This document shows, one piece after another, positions 42,349-50,675 of a stretch of 64,000 nt of DNA. Every line of letters starts with the position of its first letter. Within the stretch, counting starts at the first letter, position 1. The notes below the pieces were generated by a model. It saw only the letters and a program-made list of their open reading frames with translations. It did not search any database and was not told the DNA's origin. This DNA comes from Paractinoplanes maris. GTDB taxonomy: Bacteria; Actinomycetota; Actinomycetes; Mycobacteriales; Micromonosporaceae. The stretch covers positions 124,001 through 188,000 of the forward strand of contig NZ_JALPVL010000009.1 of the NCBI RefSeq assembly GCF_023544465.1, in the 5' to 3' direction. Made by a program: the position numbers and the translations under genes.

Positions 42349-43143
42349 ATGAGACTGACTCCCCGCCGGCGGCGCCGCATCGTCCGCGTCGCCGGCTACG
42401 TCGTCTTCGGATTGGCGATCGTGGCCGCGCTGGCCGCCGCCGACTGGGGCCGCCTGTCCGACGCGTTCTTCCGGCTGGACGTGGCCGGCAGCATGTTCCC
42501 CGAGGCGATCACCGTCGCGCTGCGCAACACGATCCTCTACACGCTGCTGGCGTTCGTCTTCGGCCTGACCCTCGGGCTCGTGCTGGCGCTGATGCGGCTG
42601 TCGTCGATCCTGCCCTACCGGTGGTTCGCCACCGGATACATCGAGCTGTTCCGCGGCCTGCCCTCGCTGCTGGTGCTCTTCATGGTCGGCTACGGCGTGC
42701 CGCTGGCCTTCCCGGACCGCGAGATCCCGGGCGGGGTCTACGGCTCGGTCACCGTCGGCCTCGGCCTGACCGCCGCGGCCTACATGGCCGAGACCCTGCG
42801 GGCCGGCATCCAGGCCGTCCCCAAGGGGCAGCTCGAGGCCGCCCGTACGCTCGGCATGTCACACACCCGGGCGATGGTCTCGATCGTGCTGCCGCAGGCC
42901 TTCCGCATCGTCATCCCGCCGCTGACCAACGAGATCATCCTGCTGACCAAGGACACCTCGCTGGTCTACGTGCTGGGTGTCACGGCGTCGACCATCGAGC
43001 TGACCAAGTTCGCCGGCGACACGCTCAACACCCGGGTCAACCCGACCCCGCTGGTGGTGGCCGGACTGCTCTACCTGGTGCTCACCCTGCCGCTGTCGCA
43101 GCTGGTCCGGGGGCTGGAACGTCGCGCGGCGAGGGAGAGGTGA
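42349..43143 (+). CDS. Amino-acid ABC transporter permease
   Basis: A 264-residue HEQRO-type permease. An N-terminal helix is followed by AITVALRNTILYTLLAF, the loop YIELFRGLPSLLVLFMVGYG and the EAA-like RAGIQAVPKGQLEAARTLGM with VLPQAFRIVIPPLTNEII. These are family signatures. It lies 8 nt after the binding-protein stop and 5 nt before the ATPase. Only one permease gene is present, so the pore is presumably a homodimer. Confidence 0.93.
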   Translation: MRLTPRRRRRIVRVAGYVVFGLAIVAALAAADWGRLSDAFFRLDVAGSMFPEAITVALRNTILYTLLAFVFGLTLGLVLALMRLSSILPYRWFATGYIELFRGLPSLLVLFMVGYGVPLAFPDREIPGGVYGSVTVGLGLTAAAYMAETLRAGIQAVPKGQLEAARTLGMSHTRAMVSIVLPQAFRIVIPPLTNEIILLTKDTSLVYVLGVTASTIELTKFAGDTLNTRVNPTPLVVAGLLYLVLTLPLSQLVRGLERRAARER

Positions 43144-43148
43144 CGGCG

Positions 43149-43925
43149 ATGTCGACGATCGAGATCAGCGGGCTGCACAAGTCGTTCGGCCGGCTGGAGG
43201 TGCTGCGCGGCATCGATCTCTCGGTCGAGCCGGGCGAGGTGGTCTGCGTCATCGGGCCGTCCGGGTCGGGCAAGTCGACGCTGCTGCGCTGTGTGAACCT
43301 GCTCGAGGAGCCGACCAGCGGCTCCATCCGGGTGGCCGGTGTCGAGGTCACCGACCCGGACTGCGACATCGACGCCGTACGCCGGGGCATCGGCATGGTG
43401 TTCCAGCAGTTCAACCTCTTCGGCCACCTGACCGTCCGGGAGAACGTCACCATCGCCCAGCGCCGCGTCCTCAAGCGGAGCCGGGCCGAGGCGTACCGGA
43501 TCGCCTCGGACAATCTGAACCGGGTGGGCCTGGCCGACAAGGCCGACTCCTACCCGGCGCAGCTCTCCGGCGGCCAGCAGCAGCGGGTCGCCATCGCCCG
43601 CTCGCTGGCCATGGAGCCGCAGCTGATGCTCTTCGACGAGCCGACCAGCGCCCTCGACCCCGAACTGGTCGGTGAGGTGCTGGCGGTCATGCGCGGTCTG
43701 GCCGCCGAGGGCATGACCATGCTCGTGGTGACCCACGAGATGGCCTTCGCCCGCGAGGTCGCCTCCCGGGTGGTTTTCATGGACGCCGGGGTGATCGTCG
43801 AGCAGGGCCGCCCGGCGCAGGTCTTCGGCAGCCCGCGTGCGGAGCGCACCCGCGAGTTCCTGCACCGTGTGCTCGAGCCCACCCGGGTCAGCGAGTCCGA
43901 GATCGGGGCGAACCCGGGCGAGTGA
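43149..43925 (+). CDS. Amino-acid ABC transporter ATPase
   Basis: A 258-residue GlnQ-like ATPase. Walker A GPSGSGKST, Q-loop GMVFQQFNLF, signature LSGGQQQRVAIARSLAM, Walker B LMLFDEPTSALDPELV and the switch HEM. The ATG has GAGAGG upstream and the stop is 10 bp before the convergent small gene at 43936. It completes a binding-protein/permease/ATPase importer. Confidence 0.94.
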   Translation: MSTIEISGLHKSFGRLEVLRGIDLSVEPGEVVCVIGPSGSGKSTLLRCVNLLEEPTSGSIRVAGVEVTDPDCDIDAVRRGIGMVFQQFNLFGHLTVRENVTIAQRRVLKRSRAEAYRIASDNLNRVGLADKADSYPAQLSGGQQQRVAIARSLAMEPQLMLFDEPTSALDPELVGEVLAVMRGLAAEGMTMLVVTHEMAFAREVASRVVFMDAGVIVEQGRPAQVFGSPRAERTREFLHRVLEPTRVSESEIGANPGE

Positions 43926-43935
43926 GCCGCCGGCC

Positions 43936-44226
43936 TTACGGTGTCGCTCGCCGCCGGTTGTCGTTCTGCGGGGCCAGCTGCACCGTCCACGTGCGGGCCG
44001 CGCCCACCGCGGCGATGGCCCGGCACAGCAGGTCGCAGCCCAGCTGGGGGGTGCCCTCGGCGAAGCCGCGGTTGATGATGGTGACCGCCCGCGGGTGGTC
44101 ACCCGACTCGAGCGCGTCGTCGAGCGCGGTGGCCAGGACCGCGCCGAGCGCGGCGTGGAAGCTGTCCGCACCCTTCTCGCGGAAGGTCTTGGCGGGTGCG
44201 GCGGTGACCTGGGGCGGGGCTGTCAC
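43936..44226 (-). CDS. Small hypothetical protein
   Basis: A 96-residue protein I do not recognise. It has a short disordered N-terminus (APPQVTAAPAKTF), then a compact helical core (about 20-80, AALGAVLATALDDALESGDHPRAVTIINRGFAEG and LGCDLLCRAIAAVG) with two Cys residues. GTG 44226 is chosen because AGGAGAG lies about 9 nt upstream; longer forms would overlap the conserved leader of the second cold-shock gene on the other strand. It is convergent with the ABC ATPase gene. Confidence 0.6.
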   Translation of the reverse strand: MTAPPQVTAAPAKTFREKGADSFHAALGAVLATALDDALESGDHPRAVTIINRGFAEGTPQLGCDLLCRAIAAVGAARTWTVQLAPQNDNRRRATP

Positions 44227-44351
44227 GAAGGTCGCTCTCCTGTCGATGAGCTCGGATGGCGGCGGCGCGCCGAAATGATTTTGACGAACCGATCCGGTGA
44301 CCAGCCTACTCGCGTTGGGCTCGGCCGACGAATCTGTGCTAGCTTGGCGTC

Positions 44352-44510
44352 GTTGCAGTTTTGATTTCCGTAGACGTTTTCGGCGCCTGATGGGGTTATC
44401 TGAAACCCGCGGGCGCTTTTTCGTTTTTCGTGTCGGTTCGGCGCGGGTGATCAACGCGGCGGCGTGCGAGTCCGCACAGTGCGAGCTCGAACAGCCTGCG
44501 AGGAGCAGAC
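44352..44510 (+). promoter_or_regulatory. Conserved cold-shock mRNA leader, copy 2
   Basis: It matches copy 1 at 11274-11397: block A (44352-44384) is identical over 33 nt and block B (44429-44513, including the ATG) keeps the same 85-nt length. Between them lie 44 nt, against 9 in copy 1, containing a 5-bp stem (GGGTT at 44393-44397 with AACCC at 44404-44408), a C/G-rich run and two T5 tracts (44417-44421, 44424-44428), a form like an intrinsic attenuator. The blocks probably form a structured leader. Confidence 0.65.
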
Positions 44511-44714
44511 ATGGTTACAGGTACCGTGAAGTGGTTCAACGGTGACAAGGGCTTCGGCTTCATCGCCCAGGACGGCGGCGGCCCCGACGTCTTCGCCCAC
44601 TTCTCCGCGATCGCGTCGAGCGGATTCCGCAGCCTCGACGAGAACCAGCGGGTTGAATTCGATGTCACCCAGGGCCAGAAGGGCCCGCAGGCGGAGAACA
44701 TTCGCCCGCTCTGA
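44511..44714 (+). CDS. Cold-shock domain protein (CspA family), second copy
   Basis: A 67-residue CSD protein with intact RNP1 (KGFGFI) and RNP2 (DVFAHFSAI). It differs from the copy at 11070-11273 at a handful of positions (start MVTGTV, GGGPDVF) and shares the last residues exactly. AGGAG lies 4-5 nt before the ATG, in block B of the shared leader. It has its own strong terminator, so it is monocistronic. Both copies should be nucleic-acid chaperones; their separate roles are unknown. Confidence 0.95.
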   Translation: MVTGTVKWFNGDKGFGFIAQDGGGPDVFAHFSAIASSGFRSLDENQRVEFDVTQGQKGPQAENIRPL

Positions 44715-44727
44715 TCTTTGAATTGAC

Positions 44728-44764
44728 GAACGGCGGCCCGGCTGAATCAGCCGGGCCGCCGTTC
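44728..44764. terminator. Bidirectional terminator after the second cold-shock gene
   Basis: A perfect 16-bp stem (44728-44743 with 44749-44764, loop GAATC). It lies between the cold-shock gene and the convergent stop of the GH13 gene. Confidence 0.88.
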
Positions 44765-44775
44765 GCCTATGTGAT

Positions 44776-47520
44776 CTATACCGGCGGCGCTGTTGTGTAG
44801 ATGGTGGCGTCGCCCTGTTTCAGCCAGATCCGGGGATTGTCGATCGGGGTGAAGGAACGGTCGCCGCCCGGCTCACGGGTGGTCGGCACGGTGTCCCCGT
44901 TCGGCCGGTGCAGGATGAAATTGATGGGCTTCGTGTCGTCGGCCAGCGGGATCTCGTAGGTCGCCCAGCCGTTCTCGATCCGGGTCGGCGGCCACGGCTT
45001 GTCCCAGGCGATCTGGGCCAGGACGGCCGGATCGACCGCCTCGCCCCACAGGTGCAGACCCCAGTCGCTGTAGTCGCCGGCCGGGCGGTGGTAGCTCACC
45101 GTGGCCGTCGTCAACGGCGGGCCGGCGTAGCGCACGGTCCGGATCGCGCTGACCACCGCCGGATCGCTGAGCACGGCCCGATAGCGGATCTGTGTGCCCG
45201 CGGCGAGGTTGAGCCGGGCCAGGTCGTCGAAGGCCGTGTACGTGGGCGACGAGTCGTCCCGGCCGATCGTGGTCCAGGCGCCGCCGGCCACGCTGCGCTC
45301 GAACCGGACGACGTGGGTGGCCCGCTCCGGATCGGCCACCGCTCGCACCTCGACGGTGCCGCGGACGTTGCTGCCCTCGGCCGGCGCCTCGATGGTCAGC
45401 GCCGGCGCGGCCACCCGGGTCGTCCGCGTCGCGCTGGTGGCGGTGTGCCCGGCGTTGTCGAGAACGACGGCGCGGTATTCCACCTTGGTGCCGGCGGCGA
45501 GCCCGGACACGTCGTGGAACACCCGGTAGGGCGCGTTGTCGTCGGTCCCGATCGGCGTCCAGCCCCCGCGCCCGGTGCGGGCGTAGAAGCTGACCTCGGC
45601 GAAGGACGAGCCGCCGACGGTCGCGCCGACCTGGATGCGTCCGCCCGGCTCGGCGGCCGGGGCGGCCAGGGACACGGCCGGGGCCGCCTTCGAGGCCGGG
45701 ATCCGGCTCACCGAGGCGTAGACGACGGTGGACAGCGGCGGCACGGTGAGCGTGAGACGGCGGTCGGCGGCCGAGGTCGCCGTGGCCGGTCCGCTGCCGT
45801 GGACCCGCTCGAACCGGCCGCCGGACAGATAGGTCGGGATGGCCGCGGTCCTGGCGGTCGCACTGTTGTTGAGCGCGACCACGTACTCGCGCTGCTTGCC
45901 CCGCTCGGTGCGGGAGAACGCGTAGACCCCCGGGCCCTCGTCGGCATACCGGTGCTGGTGCGCGCCGTCCCGCAGGGCCGGGTGCCGCTTGGCCAGCGCG
46001 GCCAGGCCGGCGATGCCGGTATACAGCGGGTGGGTGGTGACGAAGTTGTCCTGCGCGTGCGTGGCGGCGGTGCCGAGCAGGTCGTCGTCCAGATACTCCG
46101 GGACCCGGCTGGCGAACATCGTCTGCCGGGCGTCCTGGTCGCCGCCCGGGCCGGTGAAGCCCTGCTCGTCGCCGTAGTAGATGACCGGGTTGCCGCGCGA
46201 GAAATACATCAGCTCGTGGGCCAGCCGGTCGCGGGCCAGCCAGGTGGCGTCGCCGGCGCCCGGGTTGTCGGCCTGCACGAAGCTGCCGATCCGGCCCATG
46301 TCGTGGTTACCGAGGAACGTGGGCAGCTGGTAGACGTTCGAGTCGGCGTCGGTGTACCAGTCGTCGCCGGCGAAGAACTGGCCCAGCGCGGCGGCCGACT
46401 GCCCCCGTGAGGCGTAGTTGCGGGCCGCGTCCTGGAACGGGAAGTCGAGCACGGCCTGCATGCGGTCGCGGGTGGTGAACTGCGAGGTGAAGCTCTTCGA
46501 GGTGTCGAAGACCTCGCCGAACATGAAGAACTCGGGCTTGCCGTGCTTGCGCGCGAACGACAGCACCTCGGGCCCGAACTTCTGCCAGAACTCGTCGTTG
46601 ACGTGCTTCATCGTGTCGATCCGGAAGCCGTCGACACCGAAGTCGGCGATCCACTTCTCGTAGACGTCGGTCATGCCCCGGACGACCCGGGGGTGCTCGG
46701 TGAACAGGTCGTCGAGTCCGAAGAAGTCGCCGTAGAGGGAGTTCTCGCCGGTGAACGTCGTATCACCGCGGTTGTGATAAAGCGTGGGGTCGTTGAGCCA
46801 GGCCGGGACCTTGAGGTTCTGCTCGGCCGGGTCGAGGACCGGGACGTACGGGAACGAGGTCTTCGCGTCGAGCGGCGGGAACGTGGACTTCCCGGCGTAG
46901 TCGCGATCGTCGAACGGCCGGCCGGCGGCGGTCTTGTACGGCGAGACGTCCTTCGACACGTACGGCCGGCGGGCGCCCGACTCGTAGCCGATCACGTCCG
47001 CGGTGTGGTTGGTGATGATGTCGAAGTAGACCTTCATGCCCCGCCGGTGGGCCGCGTCGATCAGCGACTTCAGCTCGGCGTTGGTGCCCAGGTGCGGGTC
47101 GATCTGAGTGAAGTCGGTGATCCAGTAACCGTGGTAGCCGGCCGACGGGCCGTCTTCCAGCTGCACGGCCTTGTTCTTGAAGCTGGGGGTCAGCCAGATC
47201 GAGGTGGTGCCCAGGCCCTTGATGTAGTCGATCCGGCGTAGCAGCCCGGCCAGGTCGCCGCCGTTGTAGAAGCCCTTCTTGGTGGGGTCGAAACCCGACA
47301 CCAGCGGGTCGGCGCCGAGGCCGCCCTGGTCGTTGGCCGTGCTGCCGTTGTCGAACCGGTCGGCCATCACGAAGTAGAAGTTCTCGTCGGTGACCGGCGC
47401 GCGCAGCGAGTGGCGGGCCGGGAGGCCGCCGCCACCGCCGGACGCGGCGGCCGGGGCGCTGATCGCCCCGCCGGCCAGCACCACGGACAGAAGGACGGCC
47501 AGTTTGCGGCGTATGTGCAT
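44776..47520 (-). CDS. Secreted GH13 amylase/neopullulanase-like enzyme with Ig-like and starch-binding-type tail
   Basis: A 914-residue exported glycosidase for starch or maltodextrin. The signal peptide ends near residue 26. The GH13 barrel (about 40-600) keeps all key residues: DIITNHTADVIG (region I), GFRIDTMKHV with nucleophile D302, FGEVFD with acid E336 and FLGNHD with D407. About 600-790 form two Ig-like modules (the SxxSFYARTGRG type) and the last 130 residues resemble a pullulanase-associated domain (GDYSDWGLHLWGEA). ATG overlaps the GH31 stop (TGATG), with GAGGAGA upstream. It is the last gene of the maltodextrin operon. Confidence 0.92.
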   Translation of the reverse strand: MHIRRKLAVLLSVVLAGGAISAPAAASGGGGGLPARHSLRAPVTDENFYFVMADRFDNGSTANDQGGLGADPLVSGFDPTKKGFYNGGDLAGLLRRIDYIKGLGTTSIWLTPSFKNKAVQLEDGPSAGYHGYWITDFTQIDPHLGTNAELKSLIDAAHRRGMKVYFDIITNHTADVIGYESGARRPYVSKDVSPYKTAAGRPFDDRDYAGKSTFPPLDAKTSFPYVPVLDPAEQNLKVPAWLNDPTLYHNRGDTTFTGENSLYGDFFGLDDLFTEHPRVVRGMTDVYEKWIADFGVDGFRIDTMKHVNDEFWQKFGPEVLSFARKHGKPEFFMFGEVFDTSKSFTSQFTTRDRMQAVLDFPFQDAARNYASRGQSAAALGQFFAGDDWYTDADSNVYQLPTFLGNHDMGRIGSFVQADNPGAGDATWLARDRLAHELMYFSRGNPVIYYGDEQGFTGPGGDQDARQTMFASRVPEYLDDDLLGTAATHAQDNFVTTHPLYTGIAGLAALAKRHPALRDGAHQHRYADEGPGVYAFSRTERGKQREYVVALNNSATARTAAIPTYLSGGRFERVHGSGPATATSAADRRLTLTVPPLSTVVYASVSRIPASKAAPAVSLAAPAAEPGGRIQVGATVGGSSFAEVSFYARTGRGGWTPIGTDDNAPYRVFHDVSGLAAGTKVEYRAVVLDNAGHTATSATRTTRVAAPALTIEAPAEGSNVRGTVEVRAVADPERATHVVRFERSVAGGAWTTIGRDDSSPTYTAFDDLARLNLAAGTQIRYRAVLSDPAVVSAIRTVRYAGPPLTTATVSYHRPAGDYSDWGLHLWGEAVDPAVLAQIAWDKPWPPTRIENGWATYEIPLADDTKPINFILHRPNGDTVPTTREPGGDRSFTPIDNPRIWLKQGDATIYTTAPPV

Positions 47521-49823
47521 CAGATCTCCTCGAGAGTCTGCGCTAGCAGGATTTCTCCGATGGCGGTGAGCAGTTCGTCGTCCAGGCCCAGGGCCTGCAG
47601 GGCTGACAGGCGGATCGCGAGGGGGCGGTCGGCGGTGGCGGTCTCGTGCACCCGGGTCTTGGTGGCATAGGCGATCTGGGCGCGGTCGAGCCGGGTGAAG
47701 AGCAGCCCGGCCACGTCGTTACGGCGCGGGCGGGGACGGGCGCCGACGCCGATCCGTAACGTGGCCGTGACAGGCACGTCTCGGACTGTAATGGATGTTC
47801 GAGTTTCATCGCGGTGAATCTCCGCCGGGACTGGCAGGTTGTCCACGCTCGCCACCGGATCGACGCCGGTGAGTGCCGGAAAGGTGGTTGTCCAGGTGCG
47901 CGTGACCAGCCCGGCCCCGGCCGCCGGCCCGGCCACGAGTTCACCCTGGTCCTGGCGCCAGCGCAGGGGCGTGGTGGCCGCGTCCTCGACGAGGTCGAAC
48001 GAGCCGTCCGCGCCCACGACGACGAGCACCTCGAGGTGCTCCGGCTCGACCGGGTCGTTGGCGGGGACCGCCGCACCGTCCAGCGGGACGATCGCGCCGC
48101 CGGTGGCCAGGACGGGGATGGTGGCCAGGTCGCGGTGCAGATACAAGGTGCGCCCGCCGTCGTAGACGAGGTCGGTGAGCACGTCGACCCAGGTGCCCTC
48201 GGGCAGCCACGTCCGGACCCGGGCCAGGCCGGTCCGGCGGTCGGCGGGCGACGTGATCGCGGCGACCAGCAGCTCGGTGCCGAACTGATATTGGCCGGGC
48301 ACCTCGTAGGCCTCGTCGGTGCCGGGCGAGCGGTAGTACATGGGCAGCACGAGGGGGAGTCCGGCCCGGTGGTTCATGGTGTGCAGGTAGGGCACGAGCC
48401 GGTGCCGCAACCGCAGGAAGGTTGTCATCACCTCCCGCGCCGGGGACGGGAAGGACCACGGCTCCTTGTGGAGGAACGGGTTCTTGGCCGAGTGCAGCCG
48501 CAGGATCGGCGAGAAGCAGCCGAACTGCACCCAGCGGGTGGCCAGCTCGTCGTCGCGGACGCCGAAGAAGTGCCCGCCGATGTCGTGACTCCACCAGCCG
48601 TACCCGATGTTGGCCGCCGTCGCCGTGAAGAAGGGCTGGAAGGCGAGCGACGCCCACGAGATGACGGTGTCGCCGGAGAACCCCACCGGGTAGCGGTGGC
48701 TGCCCGGACCGGCGTACCGGGAGAAGGTGAGCTTCCCGTTGTCGAGGAAGTGGAAGTGGTTGAGCATCCACAGCGGATCGATGCCGGCGATCCGCGAGTA
48801 CGGGCCGGATTGCCAGTCCAGCCACCAGAAGTCGACGCCGTCGGCCTCGAGTCCGCGATGCAGCACCTCGAAGTAGGCGGTCAGGAACCGCCGGTCGGTG
48901 ACGTCGAACGCGATCGGCTCGGCGGTGGACGGGTCGCGGTCGAGCGCGGCCGCCATCGCCGGATAGGCCTGTTCGTACGATCGGACGCCGTCGGCCGGAT
49001 GGACGTTGAGCGTCACGCGCAGGCCGTTGTCGTGCACCCTCTTGAGGAATTCGGCCGGGTCGGGAAACAACGCGCGGTTCCAGGTGTAACCGGTCCAGCC
49101 GCTGCCGTGCCGGGGATCCACGTCGGTCAGGTGCCAGTCCATGTCGATGACCCCGACCGAGAACGGCAGACCCTCCCGGCCGAACCGGTCGAGCAGCGCC
49201 AGGTACGACTCGTCGGTGTAGGCGTGATGCCGGCTCCACCAGTTGCCCAGCGCCCACCGGGGCACGACCGGCGGCGGACCGGACACCGCGTAGAACGCCC
49301 GCACCGCCTCGGCGTAGTCGTGGCCGTAGGCGAACACGTACAGGTCGGTGCGGCCGACGTTGCCGGCGCTGACCCAGCCCTCGTCGTCGAACAGGAACGA
49401 GTGCGAGTCGTCGATGACCGCGAAGCCCGTGCGCGAGACGACCCCCGGTTCGAGCGGGATGGCCCCGTCGGTGTCGTCGAGGGTGCGGGCCGTGCCGCCC
49501 AGATCCCGCGGCGGCTGCCCGTACCGCCAGACCGAGTGATAGGCGCTGATCCCACCGCCCACCGCGAGGCTGAGGCCGCTGGTGGTGAAGGGCCCCCGGT
49601 CGTAGGTGAGCCGGAAGCGCGAGGTGACCACCTCGAGCCGGCCATCGCTTTCCCGTACGCGGAACTCCGGCACCGGCAGCAGCCGGTTGACCGCGAAGGT
49701 GGACGCGCGGTCCTCGAAGACGCCGTCCTCGGCGTACTCGAGGCGCACCAGGCCGTCGGTGAGCACGGTGATGCGGTAGTGCTCGCCCCGGACGACCGCC
49801 GCCGGATCGGCCACCGGCCGCAT
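47520..49823 (-). CDS. GH31 alpha-glucosidase (cytoplasmic)
   Basis: A 767-residue intracellular glucosidase, with no signal peptide, that would split imported maltodextrins. GH31 motifs are FWWLDWQ with nucleophile D336 and GFSGDTVISW with acid/base D385, then GWWSHDIGGHF and RWVQFGCFSPILRLHS, all standard for the family. A C-terminal beta-domain ends in a helical tail (AIRLSALQALGLDDELLTAIGEILL). The ATG shares its A with the permease stop (TGATG), and its own stop likewise overlaps the GH13 start. Confidence 0.93.
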   Translation of the reverse strand: MRPVADPAAVVRGEHYRITVLTDGLVRLEYAEDGVFEDRASTFAVNRLLPVPEFRVRESDGRLEVVTSRFRLTYDRGPFTTSGLSLAVGGGISAYHSVWRYGQPPRDLGGTARTLDDTDGAIPLEPGVVSRTGFAVIDDSHSFLFDDEGWVSAGNVGRTDLYVFAYGHDYAEAVRAFYAVSGPPPVVPRWALGNWWSRHHAYTDESYLALLDRFGREGLPFSVGVIDMDWHLTDVDPRHGSGWTGYTWNRALFPDPAEFLKRVHDNGLRVTLNVHPADGVRSYEQAYPAMAAALDRDPSTAEPIAFDVTDRRFLTAYFEVLHRGLEADGVDFWWLDWQSGPYSRIAGIDPLWMLNHFHFLDNGKLTFSRYAGPGSHRYPVGFSGDTVISWASLAFQPFFTATAANIGYGWWSHDIGGHFFGVRDDELATRWVQFGCFSPILRLHSAKNPFLHKEPWSFPSPAREVMTTFLRLRHRLVPYLHTMNHRAGLPLVLPMYYRSPGTDEAYEVPGQYQFGTELLVAAITSPADRRTGLARVRTWLPEGTWVDVLTDLVYDGGRTLYLHRDLATIPVLATGGAIVPLDGAAVPANDPVEPEHLEVLVVVGADGSFDLVEDAATTPLRWRQDQGELVAGPAAGAGLVTRTWTTTFPALTGVDPVASVDNLPVPAEIHRDETRTSITVRDVPVTATLRIGVGARPRPRRNDVAGLLFTRLDRAQIAYATKTRVHETATADRPLAIRLSALQALGLDDELLTAIGEILLAQTLEEI

Positions 49824-50674
49824 CAGTCCTTCACCGACCCGGCCGTGAGCCCGCCGACGATGTAGCGCTGCAGGTATTGGAAGAGCAGGACCACCGGCAG
49901 CGCGGTCATCAGCGCGCCGGCCGCGAAGACGCCCAGGTTGTTGGACCGGTCGGACTCGATGATCCCGTAGAGGCCGACCGCGAGCGTCTTGGAGCGGGTG
50001 TCGGTGAGGAAGATCGAGGCCAGCAGGAACTCGCCGATGACCCCGACGAACGCCAGCAGGCCGGTGACGGCCAGGATCGGCCGGGCCAGCGGCAGCAGGA
50101 TGCGGAAGAAGACGGTGGCGTGGCCGGCGCCGTCCACCACGGCCGCCTCGTCGAGCTGGCGCGGGATGGTGTCGAAATAGCCCTTGATCAGCCACACCTG
50201 GGCCAGCGCGCTGCCCATCAGCACCAGGCTGTAACCGGCGATGGTGTTGAGCCCCAGCGCCGGCACCGCCGCACCGAGTTCGGTGATCATGGTGAACAGG
50301 GCGATCACGGCCAGGAACTGCGGGAACATCTGGATCAGGAGCAGGGTCAACAGACCGCCGCGGCGGCCCCGGAACCGGAAGCGGGAGAAGGCGTACGCGG
50401 CCATCGCGCTGGAGAGGACCTGCACGACGGTCACCGCGGCACAGACCACCACGGTGTTGAGCAGCCAGCGCGGGAACGGCCGGGCCGGGTCCTCGAACAA
50501 CGACCGGAAGTGCACGAGGCTGAACTGGGTCGGCACGACGTCGGTCGACACCACGGTGCCCAGCGGGTTGAAGGCGGCCGAGACGATGTAGAGCACCGGG
50601 ACGACGGCGAAGACCACGGCCACGAGACCGCCGGCGTGCCGCCAGCCGACCTCGCGCCACCAACGGGTTGTCAC
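49823..50674 (-). CDS. Maltose/maltodextrin ABC permease (MalG-like)
   Basis: A 283-residue permease with six helices. The MalG signatures are present: SLVHFRSLFEDP, the EAA loop EAAVVDGAGHATVFFRILLPLARP, and the terminal YLQRYIVGGLTAGSVKD. GTG 50674 has GAGGTG just upstream, 1 nt after the MalF-like stop, indicating coupling. Confidence 0.92.
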   Translation of the reverse strand: MTTRWWREVGWRHAGGLVAVVFAVVPVLYIVSAAFNPLGTVVSTDVVPTQFSLVHFRSLFEDPARPFPRWLLNTVVVCAAVTVVQVLSSAMAAYAFSRFRFRGRRGGLLTLLLIQMFPQFLAVIALFTMITELGAAVPALGLNTIAGYSLVLMGSALAQVWLIKGYFDTIPRQLDEAAVVDGAGHATVFFRILLPLARPILAVTGLLAFVGVIGEFLLASIFLTDTRSKTLAVGLYGIIESDRSNNLGVFAAGALMTALPVVLLFQYLQRYIVGGLTAGSVKD

Positions 50675-50675
50675 G

